Under the pieces are notes generated by a model. It was not told the DNA's origin. It searched no databases and worked only from the letters and a program-made list of their open reading frames with translations. Positions 7,313 through 15,875 of a DNA stretch of 64,000 bases are shown here, one piece after another. The stretch covers positions 992,001 through 1,056,000 of the forward strand of contig JAUHXU010000002.1 in the NCBI GenBank assembly GCA_030426805.1, in the 5' to 3' direction. The position numbers were made by a program, and so were the translations under genes. This DNA is from a bacterium (lineage in GTDB: Bacteria > Planctomycetota > JAFGQW01). How positions within the stretch are numbered: the stretch's first letter is position 1; each line of letters starts with the position of its first letter.

Positions 7313-7610
7313 TCCACCGATCAGCGCCTACGCGGAGGCCGTTCGCGGCCTTCACGGGGTCGGTGCCGAGCATCGCGAGACGGTTCGCGTCGTCGAGATG
7401 TTCCGCGACGAGCCGGTGTGGGAGGGCGACGTCCACGTCTTCGACGTGACCGGCCACGGCACCGCGTCCACGGCCTACGCTTGGCACGTCCCGAAGGCCG
7501 ACGACGACGGCGTCACCTTCGTCGCCGTGCTGCATGAGGGCGCGGTCGACAGCCCGCAGAACGCAGTCCGCGCGTGGATTGTCCAGAGCTTTCGCGGCGA
7601 TCGGCCGTGA
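7284..7610 (+). CDS. IS passenger: small protein of unknown function coupled to the transposase
   Basis: 108 aa. Start set at TTG (7284) because GAGG lies 6 nt before it; it overlaps the transposase 3' end by 29 nt in another frame. I do not recognise the family. The sequence looks like a single soluble alpha/beta domain with DVHVFDVTGHGTASTAYAW and VTFVAVLHEGAVDSP strands and no membrane segment. Overlap with the transposase and position inside the right end of the element suggest it belongs to the IS as an accessory gene. Confidence 0.55.
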   Translation: MTSKRPTVPDPPISAYAEAVRGLHGVGAEHRETVRVVEMFRDEPVWEGDVHVFDVTGHGTASTAYAWHVPKADDDGVTFVAVLHEGAVDSPQNAVRAWIVQSFRGDRP

Positions 7611-7627
7611 TTCGGTTTGTCGGAGCG

Positions 7628-7642
7628 AATTAGGACACTACC
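7628..7642 (-). repeat. Right terminal inverted repeat of the IS
   Basis: AATTAGGACACTACC, exact reverse complement of the left end. Confidence 0.93.
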
Positions 7643-7650
7643 CAAGTCCG
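7643..7650. repeat. Right target-site duplication
   Basis: CAAGTCCG directly after the IS. The following bases, GGTCCGCTTGA, are the original end of plsY (Gly-Ser-Ala-stop when joined to the left copy). Confidence 0.92.
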
Positions 7651-7750
7651 GGTCCGCTTGACTTCCGATCGGGGGACGACTACTCTGGCGAACCCCCTGC
7701 CGGACGGGCCAATCGCGTGCGTCCGGCCAATCGAATCGACCGATCGGATT

Positions 7751-7828
7751 CGGGGCGTGGCGCAGCCTGGTTAGCGCGTTTGACTGGGGGTCAAAAGGTC
7801 GCTGGTTCGAATCCAGTCGCCCCGACCA
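7751..7828 (+). tRNA. tRNA-Pro (anticodon GGG)
   Basis: Acceptor CGGGGCG pairs with CGCCCCG, with an encoded ACCA end. The anticodon arm is TTGAC, loop TGGGGGT, GTCAA, giving anticodon GGG. The T loop is TTCGAAT. The unusual first base C is normal for bacterial tRNA-Pro. The gene stands alone about 100 bases after the original plsY stop. Confidence 0.97.
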
Positions 7829-7889
7829 ACCCGCCTCGCTCTCGCTCACCCACGTCGCCGCACGGGGGTGGCATCCGTTCTGGAGACGC

Positions 7890-8825
7890 ATGACGAGCCG
7901 AGTCGGCCCGGGCGCCGAGAACGACTCTTCAGGGCCGGACCCGCTGCAACGCGTGTCCGCGGGGTGGGGGAAGATGGCGGCGTGGACGCGCCGCCAGAAC
8001 TGGCTTCAGTCTCCGACCATCCTCCGGCACGTCAACCGGCTCACCTCCGGCGACGAGCGCAACAGCTGGTTCGACGCGTTCCTCGGACGGCACTACCCGC
8101 CTTCGCGGTATGGCGGCGAGGCGCTCAGCATCGGATGCAACTGGGGGCCGTTCGAGCGCCAAATCGCTGCGGCCGGCGTGTGCGAGCGGATGGACGCGTA
8201 CGACGTCTCCGAGGAGGCGATCGCGATTGCGCGTCGCGAGGCGGCGGCGGCGAACCTCCCGATCGACTTCCACGTCGCCGATTGCAACCGGCTCGAGTTG
8301 CCCGAGCGGCGCTATTCCCTCGTGCTGGCGGCGATGGCTCTCCATCACCTCGAGGCGCTCGAGTTCGTGCTCGACCAGATTCACGACGCGCTGCGGGACG
8401 ACGGCTTCTTCGTCTTCAACGAGTTCGTCGGGCCCACGCGCTTCCAGTGGACCGATGCGCAGCTCCGTGTGATCAACATGCTGCGCCGGGAGCTACCGCG
8501 CGAGATGTTCGTGACGCCGGACGGCGACTTCTCGATCGTCGAGCGTCCGACGATCGAGTTCATGATGGCGGACGATCCGTCGGAGTCCGTCCGCAGTGCG
8601 GAGATCATTCCGCTCGTGGAGGAACGGTTCGAGATCGTCGAGCGGCGAGACTACGGCGGCACGGTGTTGTGCATGTTCTTTCATCAGGTGATCGCGAACT
8701 TCGATGAGGAGAACCCGGATCACGTCGCGTTCATCCAGCTGCTGTGCAACGTCGATGAGACGATGATCCGGGCGGGGGTGCTCCCGAGCGACTTCACGTC
8801 TGTCGTCGCGCGCCGTCGATCGTGA
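7890..8825 (+). CDS. SAM-dependent methyltransferase (class I)
   Basis: 311 aa. A glycine-rich SAM motif ALSIGCNWGPFE is followed by an acidic DAYDVSEE at the end of the second strand and FHVADCNRLELP, then LVLAAMALHHLE and a reductive loop DGFFVFNEFVGPTRF, the usual order of a Rossmann-like methyltransferase. The C-terminal third carries extra strands and helices that may bind the substrate, which is unknown. GGAG lies 6 nt before the ATG. It starts 61 bases after tRNA-Pro and converges on the next gene across a strong hairpin. Confidence 0.85.
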   Translation: MTSRVGPGAENDSSGPDPLQRVSAGWGKMAAWTRRQNWLQSPTILRHVNRLTSGDERNSWFDAFLGRHYPPSRYGGEALSIGCNWGPFERQIAAAGVCERMDAYDVSEEAIAIARREAAAANLPIDFHVADCNRLELPERRYSLVLAAMALHHLEALEFVLDQIHDALRDDGFFVFNEFVGPTRFQWTDAQLRVINMLRRELPREMFVTPDGDFSIVERPTIEFMMADDPSESVRSAEIIPLVEERFEIVERRDYGGTVLCMFFHQVIANFDEENPDHVAFIQLLCNVDETMIRAGVLPSDFTSVVARRRS

Positions 8826-8856
8826 CGGACGACGGACATGGTGCCGGTACAAACCG

Positions 8857-8885
8857 CGGGCCGGCGACTCGATGGCGCCGGCCCG
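8857..8885. terminator. Convergent hairpin terminator
   Basis: CGGGCCGGCG (8857-8866) and CGCCGGCCCG (8876-8885) make a perfect 10-bp stem with a 9-base loop between two convergent genes. No clear T-run; likely serves both strands. Confidence 0.55.
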
Positions 8886-8902
8886 AAGTGTGGTGTCCCC
8901 GC

Positions 8903-9961
8903 TCAGCGCGAGTTGCGGTAGGCGCTGTGGCAGTTCTTGCAGTTGTTGCCGACGATCGCGAACGTCCGGTCGATCAGGTCGTCGGCGACCGTCTCGCCGT
9001 CGCGGCGCATCACGAGCAGTCGGTGTAGCGAGCGGCTGGCCTCGGTGGAGGCGCGGTGCCAGCGCTTGAAGTCGTCCGGCCGCTCGGCGTAGTCCGCGAC
9101 GGTCTCCGCGCGAGCATAGTAGTCGGCGAGCTTGTCGGCCTCGTTGATCGCGTCGACGTCCGGGTGGTCGGGATCGGCCGTCCAGCCGCGCTTGGCGAGC
9201 AGCTTCAACGCGTCGGACGCGCGGACGATCTTGATCATCGCCTCGCGGTAGCCGCCGAGGTCGTTGCGCGCCGGGAAGTCGAACGCGAGAGAATCGGTCT
9301 CGTCGCGCGTCGGGAGCGGCTTCGTCGCGATGTCGTGGTAGAGGCCGCCGTATTTCTCCGCAGTGCCGCACCACTGGCGCATCTCGGCGAGGGCGACCGG
9401 GCGCTCGACGCCGTCGAGGACCATGCGTCCGAGGGCGGCTGCGGCCGGGCCGCGGTGACGGCCGTGGAAGCAGTGCACGTAGAACGGGCCGTCGAGTTCG
9501 CGGAAGGTCTTCGAGAGGCGCAGCCACTCGGGATCGGTGATGCCACGATAGCGGATCGGGATGTGGACGTAGCGGAGACCGTGGCGCGCGGCGGCCTCGA
9601 CGGCCGGCGTCTTGCCGTCCACGGTGATGATCGTGCGGACGCCCAGTGCCGCGAGCGCCTCGAAGGCCGCGTCGCCCTCCGGCTCGCTGCCGGAGATCAC
9701 GCGGTCGCCCAGGTGAAAGACGTTGTGCAGTCCGGACTGCTCGATCGGGGCGGTCTTCGGCAGCGGGACGACCTTGGCCGCTGCGAGCGCGCCGTCGACG
9801 TCGACGACGAGCGGTGCGGGGCCGTCGATCTGCGTCTCGGCGACGGACGAGCGGCCGGAGCAGCCCGCGGCGATTCCGAGCGCCAACACGCCGGTCGACA
9901 GTACGGCGAGTGCAATCCTCGCGGCGCGCGGTGCCGCTTTGCTTTCGGTCGGGGCTTGCAT
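8903..9961 (-). CDS. Lipoprotein: tyrosine/dual-specificity phosphatase fused to a cytochrome c'-like C-terminus
   Basis: 352 aa. Start at 9961 has GGAGGA upstream. Residues 12-34 form a lipoprotein signal ending in LGIAAGC (Cys34), so the protein is exported and lipidated. Residues about 75-180 match the DSP/PTP fold, with the P-loop HCFHGRHRG (Cys164, Arg170; HCX5R). The last 20 residues contain CKNCH (Cys341, Cys344, His345) followed by SAYR, the heme site and end of cytochrome c-prime/c-556 proteins; the preceding helical stretch with DALKLLAKRGW and RSLHRLLVMRRDGE fits the four-helix bundle. Fusion of a phosphatase with a c-type heme domain is unusual. Substrate and redox partner are unknown. 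Confidence 0.75.
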   Translation of the reverse strand: MQAPTESKAAPRAARIALAVLSTGVLALGIAAGCSGRSSVAETQIDGPAPLVVDVDGALAAAKVVPLPKTAPIEQSGLHNVFHLGDRVISGSEPEGDAAFEALAALGVRTIITVDGKTPAVEAAARHGLRYVHIPIRYRGITDPEWLRLSKTFRELDGPFYVHCFHGRHRGPAAAALGRMVLDGVERPVALAEMRQWCGTAEKYGGLYHDIATKPLPTRDETDSLAFDFPARNDLGGYREAMIKIVRASDALKLLAKRGWTADPDHPDVDAINEADKLADYYARAETVADYAERPDDFKRWHRASTEASRSLHRLLVMRRDGETVADDLIDRTFAIVGNNCKNCHSAYRNSR

Positions 9962-10232
9962 CCTTCGGTTCCTCCTCGTGGCCGTCGCACCAAAGCGCAA
10001 AGGGCGGGCCAAACCGTTCCGGACGCTCGGGAAACAGGGAATCGCGCGGCAAACGGCCGCTTGCGGGAGGCGCGTCGATTGCGACCGTTTCCGAGCGGTA
10101 ACGGGTGTAATCGGCGCCGACAGGGCGTTTCGGAGGCGATTTGGGACTAAGAGAGAGGACCCCGGCCTCGTCGCGCCGCGCGTTCGCCGCCTCCGCCTCG
10201 GAGGCTCACCGATTCCCGGAGTTGCCGCTCGC

Positions 10233-11054
10233 ATGGAAGTGCTCGAGTTCGACACCCTGCAGGACAAGCTGCTGCTGAAGAACGGAAACTACCTCTACAA
10301 GATCCCGTTCCGCGACGGCGAGGCGGTGTTGAAGGTCTACTACGGCAGCCGGCCGCTGTGGCGCTACATGACCGGGACGTTCGGCAACATCGTGTTCTCC
10401 GGCCAGACGTCGTTCATGCCGAAGGCCCGGCTCAAGACGGAACTCGAGTGCCTCGCGTTGTGGCGCGAGCACGGCTTTCGCGTGTTCGACGTCTACCCGG
10501 ACGTCGTCGTGAAGGCACCCGAGGCGCCCGAGGGGGGCTACGCGGTCTACGAGTACGTGCCGGGTCGCCGGTTCGTCGACCTGTTGCCCGATCCGTCGGT
10601 GCCCGAGGACGAGAAGTTCGAACTCTACCGCCGCTTCCTGAAGCAGTGGCACCGTCGTCACGAACTCGCGATCGAACTGCGTGAGCCGCGGCTGATCCAC
10701 GAGAACGGCGACATGAAGCACGTGATGCTCTGGAAGGACGACCTCGTCTGGTTCGATTTCGAGATGTGCTTCCGGTCGCGCAACCGCGTGCGCGAGTTCG
10801 TCGCGCGTGAGATCCTCGCGTTCCTGAAGTCGCTCGGCAAGACGGTCGAGGACGACTTTCCGCGCTACCTCGACGAGACGATCGAGCACTACCCGAACCG
10901 CGAGTATCTCGAGTACGCGCACACCTACATCTGGCGCAATCCGAACCCGTTCCGCCGGGTGGGGCGATGGCTGGACTTCAAGCTCAAGTCGCGCCCGAAG
11001 AAGCCCTACTCGAAGTATCGGGTCGCGATGGCGATCCAGGACCGACTGGGGTAG
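10233..11054 (+). CDS. LPS-kinase-like protein (Kdo/heptose kinase, InaA/WaaP type)
   Basis: 273 aa. The N-lobe has a Lys in AVLKVYYGSR. The catalytic region ENGDMKHVMLWKDD followed by LVWFDFE matches the HGDxHxxN...DFE pattern of LPS core kinases and related protein-kinase-like folds, with several substitutions. Basic C-terminal stretch (LDFKLKSRPKKPYSKYR) would suit membrane association. Likely acts on lipid A-core sugars at the inner membrane, an inference from family resemblance. It is divergent from the phosphatase-cytochrome gene, with 271 bases between that hold no other gene. Confidence 0.7.
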   Translation: MEVLEFDTLQDKLLLKNGNYLYKIPFRDGEAVLKVYYGSRPLWRYMTGTFGNIVFSGQTSFMPKARLKTELECLALWREHGFRVFDVYPDVVVKAPEAPEGGYAVYEYVPGRRFVDLLPDPSVPEDEKFELYRRFLKQWHRRHELAIELREPRLIHENGDMKHVMLWKDDLVWFDFEMCFRSRNRVREFVAREILAFLKSLGKTVEDDFPRYLDETIEHYPNREYLEYAHTYIWRNPNPFRRVGRWLDFKLKSRPKKPYSKYRVAMAIQDRLG

Positions 11055-11058
11055 CGGG

Positions 11059-12330
11059 TCAGAAGTCGACCTGGGCGCGGAGGACGAACGACGTGTCGCG
11101 TCCGCCGCTCCCGAAGGCGGCCGGCGCTCCGTCGGCGATCGTCCGGACGATCTGGGCCGTCACCCGTGCGCCTCGGGTCAGGTGCCAGTTCACCGCACCG
11201 GTGATCGTTCGGAACTCCTGCGACGACAGCGTTTCGTCCGTGAAGCCGGCCTCGAAGAAGCCGCGGTCGATGTCCGCGTTCGCGTAGCGGAACACGGCTT
11301 CGATCGCACCGATCCCGCGCGTGTCGGGATCGCCGCCGAAGACCGGCCGCGCCGGGAACGCGCCGGCTCGTCCACGATGCTCGCGGGCGCCGAACGGTCG
11401 CGAGTCGTACGGCTCACCGGTGATCGTCCACCGTGCGGTCAGCTCCCACGTACCCACCTGGTCGAAGTCCTGCGGTCCGGTCGGCGTGTCGACGCCGAAG
11501 TAGCCGCTCCCGGACCCGAACCACTGCTCGAACGTCTCCCCGGGAACGGACTCGACCGACACGTGCACGGGCCCGGCGTCGATCCCGATCGCCAGGTGGA
11601 ACGTGCGCGAACGGTCGGCGTCGAGGTCGCGCACGAGGAAGGCGCGGTTGTCGAGCGGCGTGAGGATCGCGAGGTCGCCTCGGTAGCCGTCGGTCCACGC
11701 GACCGCGCCCGACAGGTAGAAGCCCGCGAGTGGCGCGACCGCGAGCGCCCGGAACGGAAACGCGACGAGCTGCAGCGCCAAGCGCGGATCGTCCTGAACG
11801 CCGCCGGTGAGATCGAACCCCTCGCCGAACGCGGCGGTCGCCGCCCAGTAGAGCGCGCCGTCTCCGACCTCGCCGTCGATCCGCACCCCGAGGTCGGTGC
11901 GGAAGTCGATGTAGGATCCCGACGAGTAGCCGACGATCGCGAGGTCTTCCTCCGCGACGGCGTCGTCGATGCCCATCGGCATCTGCAGCAGGCCGGCCGA
12001 CACGCGAAACGCGCGCGCCGGCGCGTACGCGAGCCACGCCTCCTCGAGGTTCGTGCGCGTGTCGGTGCCGCGCAGGTCCGCGCCGACGCGCCACCGCCAC
12101 GCGTCGCCGTGGCGCCCGTCCACACGCGCCACGACGCGGTCGGCGCGGAGCCCGGAATCCCGGGTGTTGCGCGAGTCGTATTGGCGATAGTCGAGCGCGA
12201 CGACGCCGCCGGCGTGCAGGCGGTGCACGCCGTGTTTGACGACGAGCCCCTCACTGGGCGAGAGGCGCGGCACCGGCGCCGTGGCGCACGCGCCGAGCAG
12301 GAGCGTCGCGGCGAGCGCGACGGCCCTCAA
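11059..12330 (-). CDS. OprO/OprP-like porin with lipoprotein-type leader
   Basis: 423 aa. The start is a TTG at 12330 forming a TTGA overlap with the upstream SGNH hydrolase stop, with GAGGA a few bases before it. The N-terminus LAATLLLGACATAP is a signal sequence with a lipobox-like LGAC. The remainder alternates hydrophobic and polar residues in beta-strands (WRVGADLRG, GYSSGSYIDFRTDLGVRI, TWELTARWTI) and ends in LRAQVDF with a terminal Phe, the usual outer-membrane barrel signal. It fits the phosphate-selective porin O/P superfamily. The true ligand is not visible. Confidence 0.65.
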   Translation of the reverse strand: MRAVALAATLLLGACATAPVPRLSPSEGLVVKHGVHRLHAGGVVALDYRQYDSRNTRDSGLRADRVVARVDGRHGDAWRWRVGADLRGTDTRTNLEEAWLAYAPARAFRVSAGLLQMPMGIDDAVAEEDLAIVGYSSGSYIDFRTDLGVRIDGEVGDGALYWAATAAFGEGFDLTGGVQDDPRLALQLVAFPFRALAVAPLAGFYLSGAVAWTDGYRGDLAILTPLDNRAFLVRDLDADRSRTFHLAIGIDAGPVHVSVESVPGETFEQWFGSGSGYFGVDTPTGPQDFDQVGTWELTARWTITGEPYDSRPFGAREHRGRAGAFPARPVFGGDPDTRGIGAIEAVFRYANADIDRGFFEAGFTDETLSSQEFRTITGAVNWHLTRGARVTAQIVRTIADGAPAAFGSGGRDTSFVLRAQVDF

Positions 12331-13442
12331 CGCCGGTCCTCGAGCGCGACGACCGCTTCGGCGATCGCGGTCGCGAGCAGCGCGTTGCCCCGGTCGTTCA
12401 GGTGGACCCAATCGGTGAAGACCCAATCGTCGCACCGGTCGAAGATCGTCGTCGCGTCGAGGAACCCGGCGGATCGTGCCGCGGCGACCTCGCGGGCGGC
12501 GGTGACGTATTGCGCGTAGATCGGCGCATACGCGCCGTAGCCATCGGCGGCCTTGCGTGCGCGGACGTCGCGTTCCGGGTCGGGGATCGGCTCCGCGCGC
12601 GCGAACAGCTCCGGTTGGACGACGAGGAGGACGCGCGCGCCGTTGGCTCGACCGAGTCGGACGATCTGTTCGAGATTGCGCCGATACGCCGGCACGGCCT
12701 CCGGGCGGTGCGCGAAGTCCTCGATCGCGGCCCGTGCACGCCTGCGCTCGATCCCGCGGATCAGCGCCGACGCCCGCAACGCGTTGCGCAGCGGATGCTG
12801 CGCGCGGGCGACGAGCATCTCGACCTCGGCGAACAACGCGTGAAACAGCGGCTCGTCGCGCGGGCGGAACCCCGCCTGATAGAAGTCGTTCCAGCCGTCG
12901 AGCACGACGATCACGTCGGGCGCGAAGTCGACGACCTCGGTCGCGAAGACGATCAACTCCTGCTGGGAGTGGTGGGCGATGCACGCGGCATTCAGGACCT
13001 CGTGTGCGCGACCCGTGCGCGTCGTCAGTTCGGCTTCGAGCCGCCGCGCCACGGTCGCGTCGGCGGTCGATGCCCCGTGGCCGAACGCGGTCGACCCGCC
13101 GAGCAGGGCGACGCGGGTGACGCCGGCCGTCTTCGCGCGGGCGATCTCGGGGCCTCGGAAGCCGTGGCGGTTGATCGTCACCGGTCCGATCGTCTGCGCG
13201 GGTTGCGTGCGCGCGGTCAGGATCGGTGAGAGCGAGAAGAGGAGTCCGCCCGGCTTGTCGGTCGCCGGCGTCCCGTCACGAGTGACGATGCGGAACGAGT
13301 AGGGGTTGGCTTCGCGCTTGCCCGCCTTGCGCCAGTCCGAGACGCGTTGCCCGATCTCCAGCGCGCCGAGTCCGACGAGGAGAACGGCGCCGCTCAAGAA
13401 CCATCGTTTGGATAATCGGATCGAAATGTGCGCTTTTGGCAT
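12327..13442 (-). CDS. Membrane-anchored SGNH/GDSL hydrolase
   Basis: 371 aa. The start at 13442 has AGGAGG upstream. Residues 13-30 form a single N-terminal membrane anchor (WFLSGAVLLVGLGALEIG). SGNH blocks are clear: nucleophile block LLGGSTAFGHG, DGWNDFYQAG (Asn of block III) and DWVHLNDRGN (Asp and His of block V). Such enzymes remove acyl groups from cell-envelope polymers or lipids. It is coupled by overlap to the porin-like gene and divergent from the LuxR-type regulator. Confidence 0.85.
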   Translation of the reverse strand: MPKAHISIRLSKRWFLSGAVLLVGLGALEIGQRVSDWRKAGKREANPYSFRIVTRDGTPATDKPGGLLFSLSPILTARTQPAQTIGPVTINRHGFRGPEIARAKTAGVTRVALLGGSTAFGHGASTADATVARRLEAELTTRTGRAHEVLNAACIAHHSQQELIVFATEVVDFAPDVIVVLDGWNDFYQAGFRPRDEPLFHALFAEVEMLVARAQHPLRNALRASALIRGIERRRARAAIEDFAHRPEAVPAYRRNLEQIVRLGRANGARVLLVVQPELFARAEPIPDPERDVRARKAADGYGAYAPIYAQYVTAAREVAAARSAGFLDATTIFDRCDDWVFTDWVHLNDRGNALLATAIAEAVVALEDRR

Positions 13443-13606
13443 CCCGTTCCCTCCTGCGGCGCGACCGTTTCGGCCCCCGGAAGAATTCCTCCGGATTCCG
13501 ATCAGGCTGGCGCGCCCCGTTGGCGCTTGTGCAGGTGACGCGGCCCCGTTCGAAGGGGGGCCAGCGAAGGCCTCGCATAGATTACGGAGTGGAAACGAGA
13601 ACACCA

Positions 13607-13855
13607 ATGATGATCGAAGCACCTACGCCCACCCGCCCCGAACCGTCCGCCTCCCAACTCACCGACCGGGAGCGCGAGATCCTCAAGCTCATCGCCGACG
13701 GCCTGCGCACGCGCGACGTCGCGGGGACACTGTCGATCAGCACGAAGACCGTCGACACGCATCGCCAGAACATCATGAAGAAGACCGGGATCGAGAGCAT
13801 CGCCCTCTTGACCAAGTTCGCGATCCGCGAGGGGATCAGCTCGCTCTACGAGTAG
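13607..13855 (+). CDS. Orphan LuxR-type helix-turn-helix protein
   Basis: 82 aa, essentially only a GerE/LuxR DNA-binding domain: SASQLTDREREILKLIADGL, then RDVAGTLSISTKTVDTHRQNIMKKTG. No receiver or sensor domain is attached. Two ATG codons occur in tandem (13607 and 13610); no strong ribosome site precedes them. It may be a stand-alone regulator or a partner of an unlinked sensor. It lies divergent from the SGNH-porin pair and 81 bases before the acyl-CoA synthetase gene, either of which could be its target. Confidence 0.8.
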   Translation: MMIEAPTPTRPEPSASQLTDREREILKLIADGLRTRDVAGTLSISTKTVDTHRQNIMKKTGIESIALLTKFAIREGISSLYE

Positions 13856-13891
13856 CCTCGCGACTCGCTGGCGTCCGCGGCGCCGTTCGCC

Positions 13892-13897
13892 TATACC
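13892..13897 (+). promoter_or_regulatory. Candidate -10 box for the acyl-CoA synthetase
   Basis: TATACC preceded by GCC, 39 bases before the ATG at 13937. It is one of several similar boxes in the window. Confidence 0.35.
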
Positions 13898-13936
13898 TCC
13901 GGGGGACACGAGGCGCGCCGACCGCGGAGAAGCACC

Positions 13937-15871
13937 ATGCAGGACGTCGTCTGGACGCCGGAGGGGGACTACCTCGAGCAGTCCAACGTCCGGCGCTTCA
14001 TGCGCAAGCACGGCATCGACACGTACGAGGAGCTGCTCGCGCGTTCGACCGCCGACATCGATTGGTTCTGGGCCGCCGCCCTCGAGGACCTGGAAGTCCA
14101 GTGGCAGCGCCCGTATGACGCCGTGCGCGACTCGTCGCGGGGCTTCGAGTGGACGACCTGGTTCCCGGGCGGCCGGACGAACATCGTCCTGAACTGCCTC
14201 GACCGGCACATCGCGGCCGGCCGCGGGGACCGGCCGGCGATGGTCGACGAATCCGAGGACGGCACGGTCCGGACCTGGACGTACGCCGAACTCGCGGCCG
14301 ACGTGAGCCGACTCGCCGACGCGATGCGGGCCGACGGGATCGCGCCCGGCGATGCGGTCGGCATTTACATGCCGATGTGTGGCGAGGTCGTCGTCGCGTT
14401 CTTCGCATGCCTGAAGATCGGCGCGGTCGCGATCCCGGTGTTCTCCGGGTTCGCCGCCGCTGCGCTCGCCGTTCGGTTGCAGGACGCCGAGGCGAAGCTC
14501 CTGATCACCGCCGACGGTGGGACCCGGCGCGCGAAGCCGGTGCCGATCAAGGCCGAGGCCGACCGTGCCGTGGCCGAGGCCCCGACCGTGCGCCGCGTCG
14601 TCGTGCTGCGCAAGATCGGCGGCGACTGCGCGATGACCGCGGATCGCGACGTCTGGTGGCACGACTACGTCGACGGCCGCCGCACCGACGCGCCGACCGA
14701 AGAACTCGACGCCGAACACATCGCGATGATCCTGTTCACGTCGGGCACGACCGGGCGGCCGAAGGGCTGTCTGCACACCCATGCCGGCGCGCTCGCGCAG
14801 ATCGCGAAGGAACTCGCCTACGCGTTCGACGTGAAGCCGGACAGTCGCTTCTGCTGGGTCACCGACATCGGCTGGATGATGGGCCCGTGGATGATGATCG
14901 GCGTCGCGCACGCGGGCGGCTCGTTCCTCGTCACCGACGCGCCGCCGAATTACCCCGATCCCGATCGCCTGTGGCAACTGGTCGAACGGCACCGGCTGAC
15001 CCACCTCGGGATCTCGCCCACCGCGATTCGACTGCTCCGCACCTACGGCGACGACATCGTCGATGCGCATGCGATGAAGACGCTGCGCTACCTCGGCTCG
15101 ACCGGCGAACCGTGGGACGCCGACTCGTGGATGTGGTTCTTCGAGCACGTCGGCAAGCGGCGCTGCCCGATCCTGAACATCTCCGGCGGCACCGAGATCG
15201 TCGGCTGCCACTTGTCGCCGCTGCCGATCACCGCGCTCAAGCCGTGCACGTTGCGGGGCCCCGGGCTCGCGATGGACGTCGACGTCGTGGACGAGAACGG
15301 CGACACGGTGCCCGAGGGCATCGGCCACCTCGTGTGCCGGCAGCCGGCGCCGTCGATGACGCGCGGCTTCCTGAACGACCCGGAGCGCTACCTCGATACG
15401 TACTTCTCGAAGTTCCCCGGCATCTGGTTCCACGGCGACTGGGCCGAGCGCGACGCCGACGGCTTCTGGTTCCTGCGCGGTCGCTCCGACGACACGATCA
15501 AGGTCGCCGGCAAGCGGACCGGGCCGGCCGAGGTCGAGGCGGCGTTGATCGAGCACGAAGCCGTGGCCGAGGCCGCCGCGATCGGCGTGCCGCACGACAT
15601 CAAGGGCGAGACGGTCGTCTGCTTCGTCGTGCTCGCGCCGGGGCACGAGGCCGACGAGACGCTTCGCGCTGCGCTGAGCGATCAGGTCGTCAAGCACCTC
15701 GGCAAGACGCTGCGCCCGGAGGCAGTGCGGTTCGCGGCGGCACTGCCGAAGACGCGTTCGGCGAAGATCGTCCGCGGCGTGATCCGCTCGCTCTACCTCG
15801 GCGAGTCCATCGGCGACGTCGCGTCGGTCGAGGATCCGTCGACGCTCGACGCGATCACGAACGCGCAGTGA
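13937..15871 (+). CDS. Acetyl/acyl-CoA synthetase-like AMP-forming ligase
   Basis: 644 aa, typical for the acetyl/propionyl/acetoacetyl-CoA synthetase group, with the ACS-type N-terminal segment. The AMP-binding signature ILFTSGTTGRPKG, the GGTEI loop, FHGDWAERDADGFWFLRGRSDD and the hinge KVAGKRTGPAEVE are all present. The catalytic-lysine motif near the C-terminus reads LPKTRSAKIVRG, with Ala where PxxxxGK would have Gly. The reaction is carboxylate plus ATP plus CoA to acyl-CoA; the chain is not determined. It heads a run of plus-strand genes, with the exchanger 4 bases downstream. Confidence 0.88.
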   Translation: MQDVVWTPEGDYLEQSNVRRFMRKHGIDTYEELLARSTADIDWFWAAALEDLEVQWQRPYDAVRDSSRGFEWTTWFPGGRTNIVLNCLDRHIAAGRGDRPAMVDESEDGTVRTWTYAELAADVSRLADAMRADGIAPGDAVGIYMPMCGEVVVAFFACLKIGAVAIPVFSGFAAAALAVRLQDAEAKLLITADGGTRRAKPVPIKAEADRAVAEAPTVRRVVVLRKIGGDCAMTADRDVWWHDYVDGRRTDAPTEELDAEHIAMILFTSGTTGRPKGCLHTHAGALAQIAKELAYAFDVKPDSRFCWVTDIGWMMGPWMMIGVAHAGGSFLVTDAPPNYPDPDRLWQLVERHRLTHLGISPTAIRLLRTYGDDIVDAHAMKTLRYLGSTGEPWDADSWMWFFEHVGKRRCPILNISGGTEIVGCHLSPLPITALKPCTLRGPGLAMDVDVVDENGDTVPEGIGHLVCRQPAPSMTRGFLNDPERYLDTYFSKFPGIWFHGDWAERDADGFWFLRGRSDDTIKVAGKRTGPAEVEAALIEHEAVAEAAAIGVPHDIKGETVVCFVVLAPGHEADETLRAALSDQVVKHLGKTLRPEAVRFAAALPKTRSAKIVRGVIRSLYLGESIGDVASVEDPSTLDAITNAQ

Positions 15872-15875
15872 TCCG

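Larger units (their letters stand above)
4921..7642. mobile_element. IS1-like insertion sequence with passenger genes, 2,722 bp
   Basis: Both ends carry the same 15-base inverted sequence GGTAGTGTCCTAATT, and the element is flanked by identical 8-bp copies of CAAGTCCG (4913-4920 and 7643-7650), the signature of a transposition-made target duplication. Inside lie a transposase with an internal stop, a winged-helix protein, a ribbon-helix-helix protein, a short ORF coupled to the transposase, two tRNA-like sequences and several palindromes. Standard IS1 elements are around 0.7-1.2 kb, so this one is enlarged by cargo. The perfectly matching ends and duplication suggest a fairly recent insertion, although the transposase is already interrupted. 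Confidence 0.93.
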
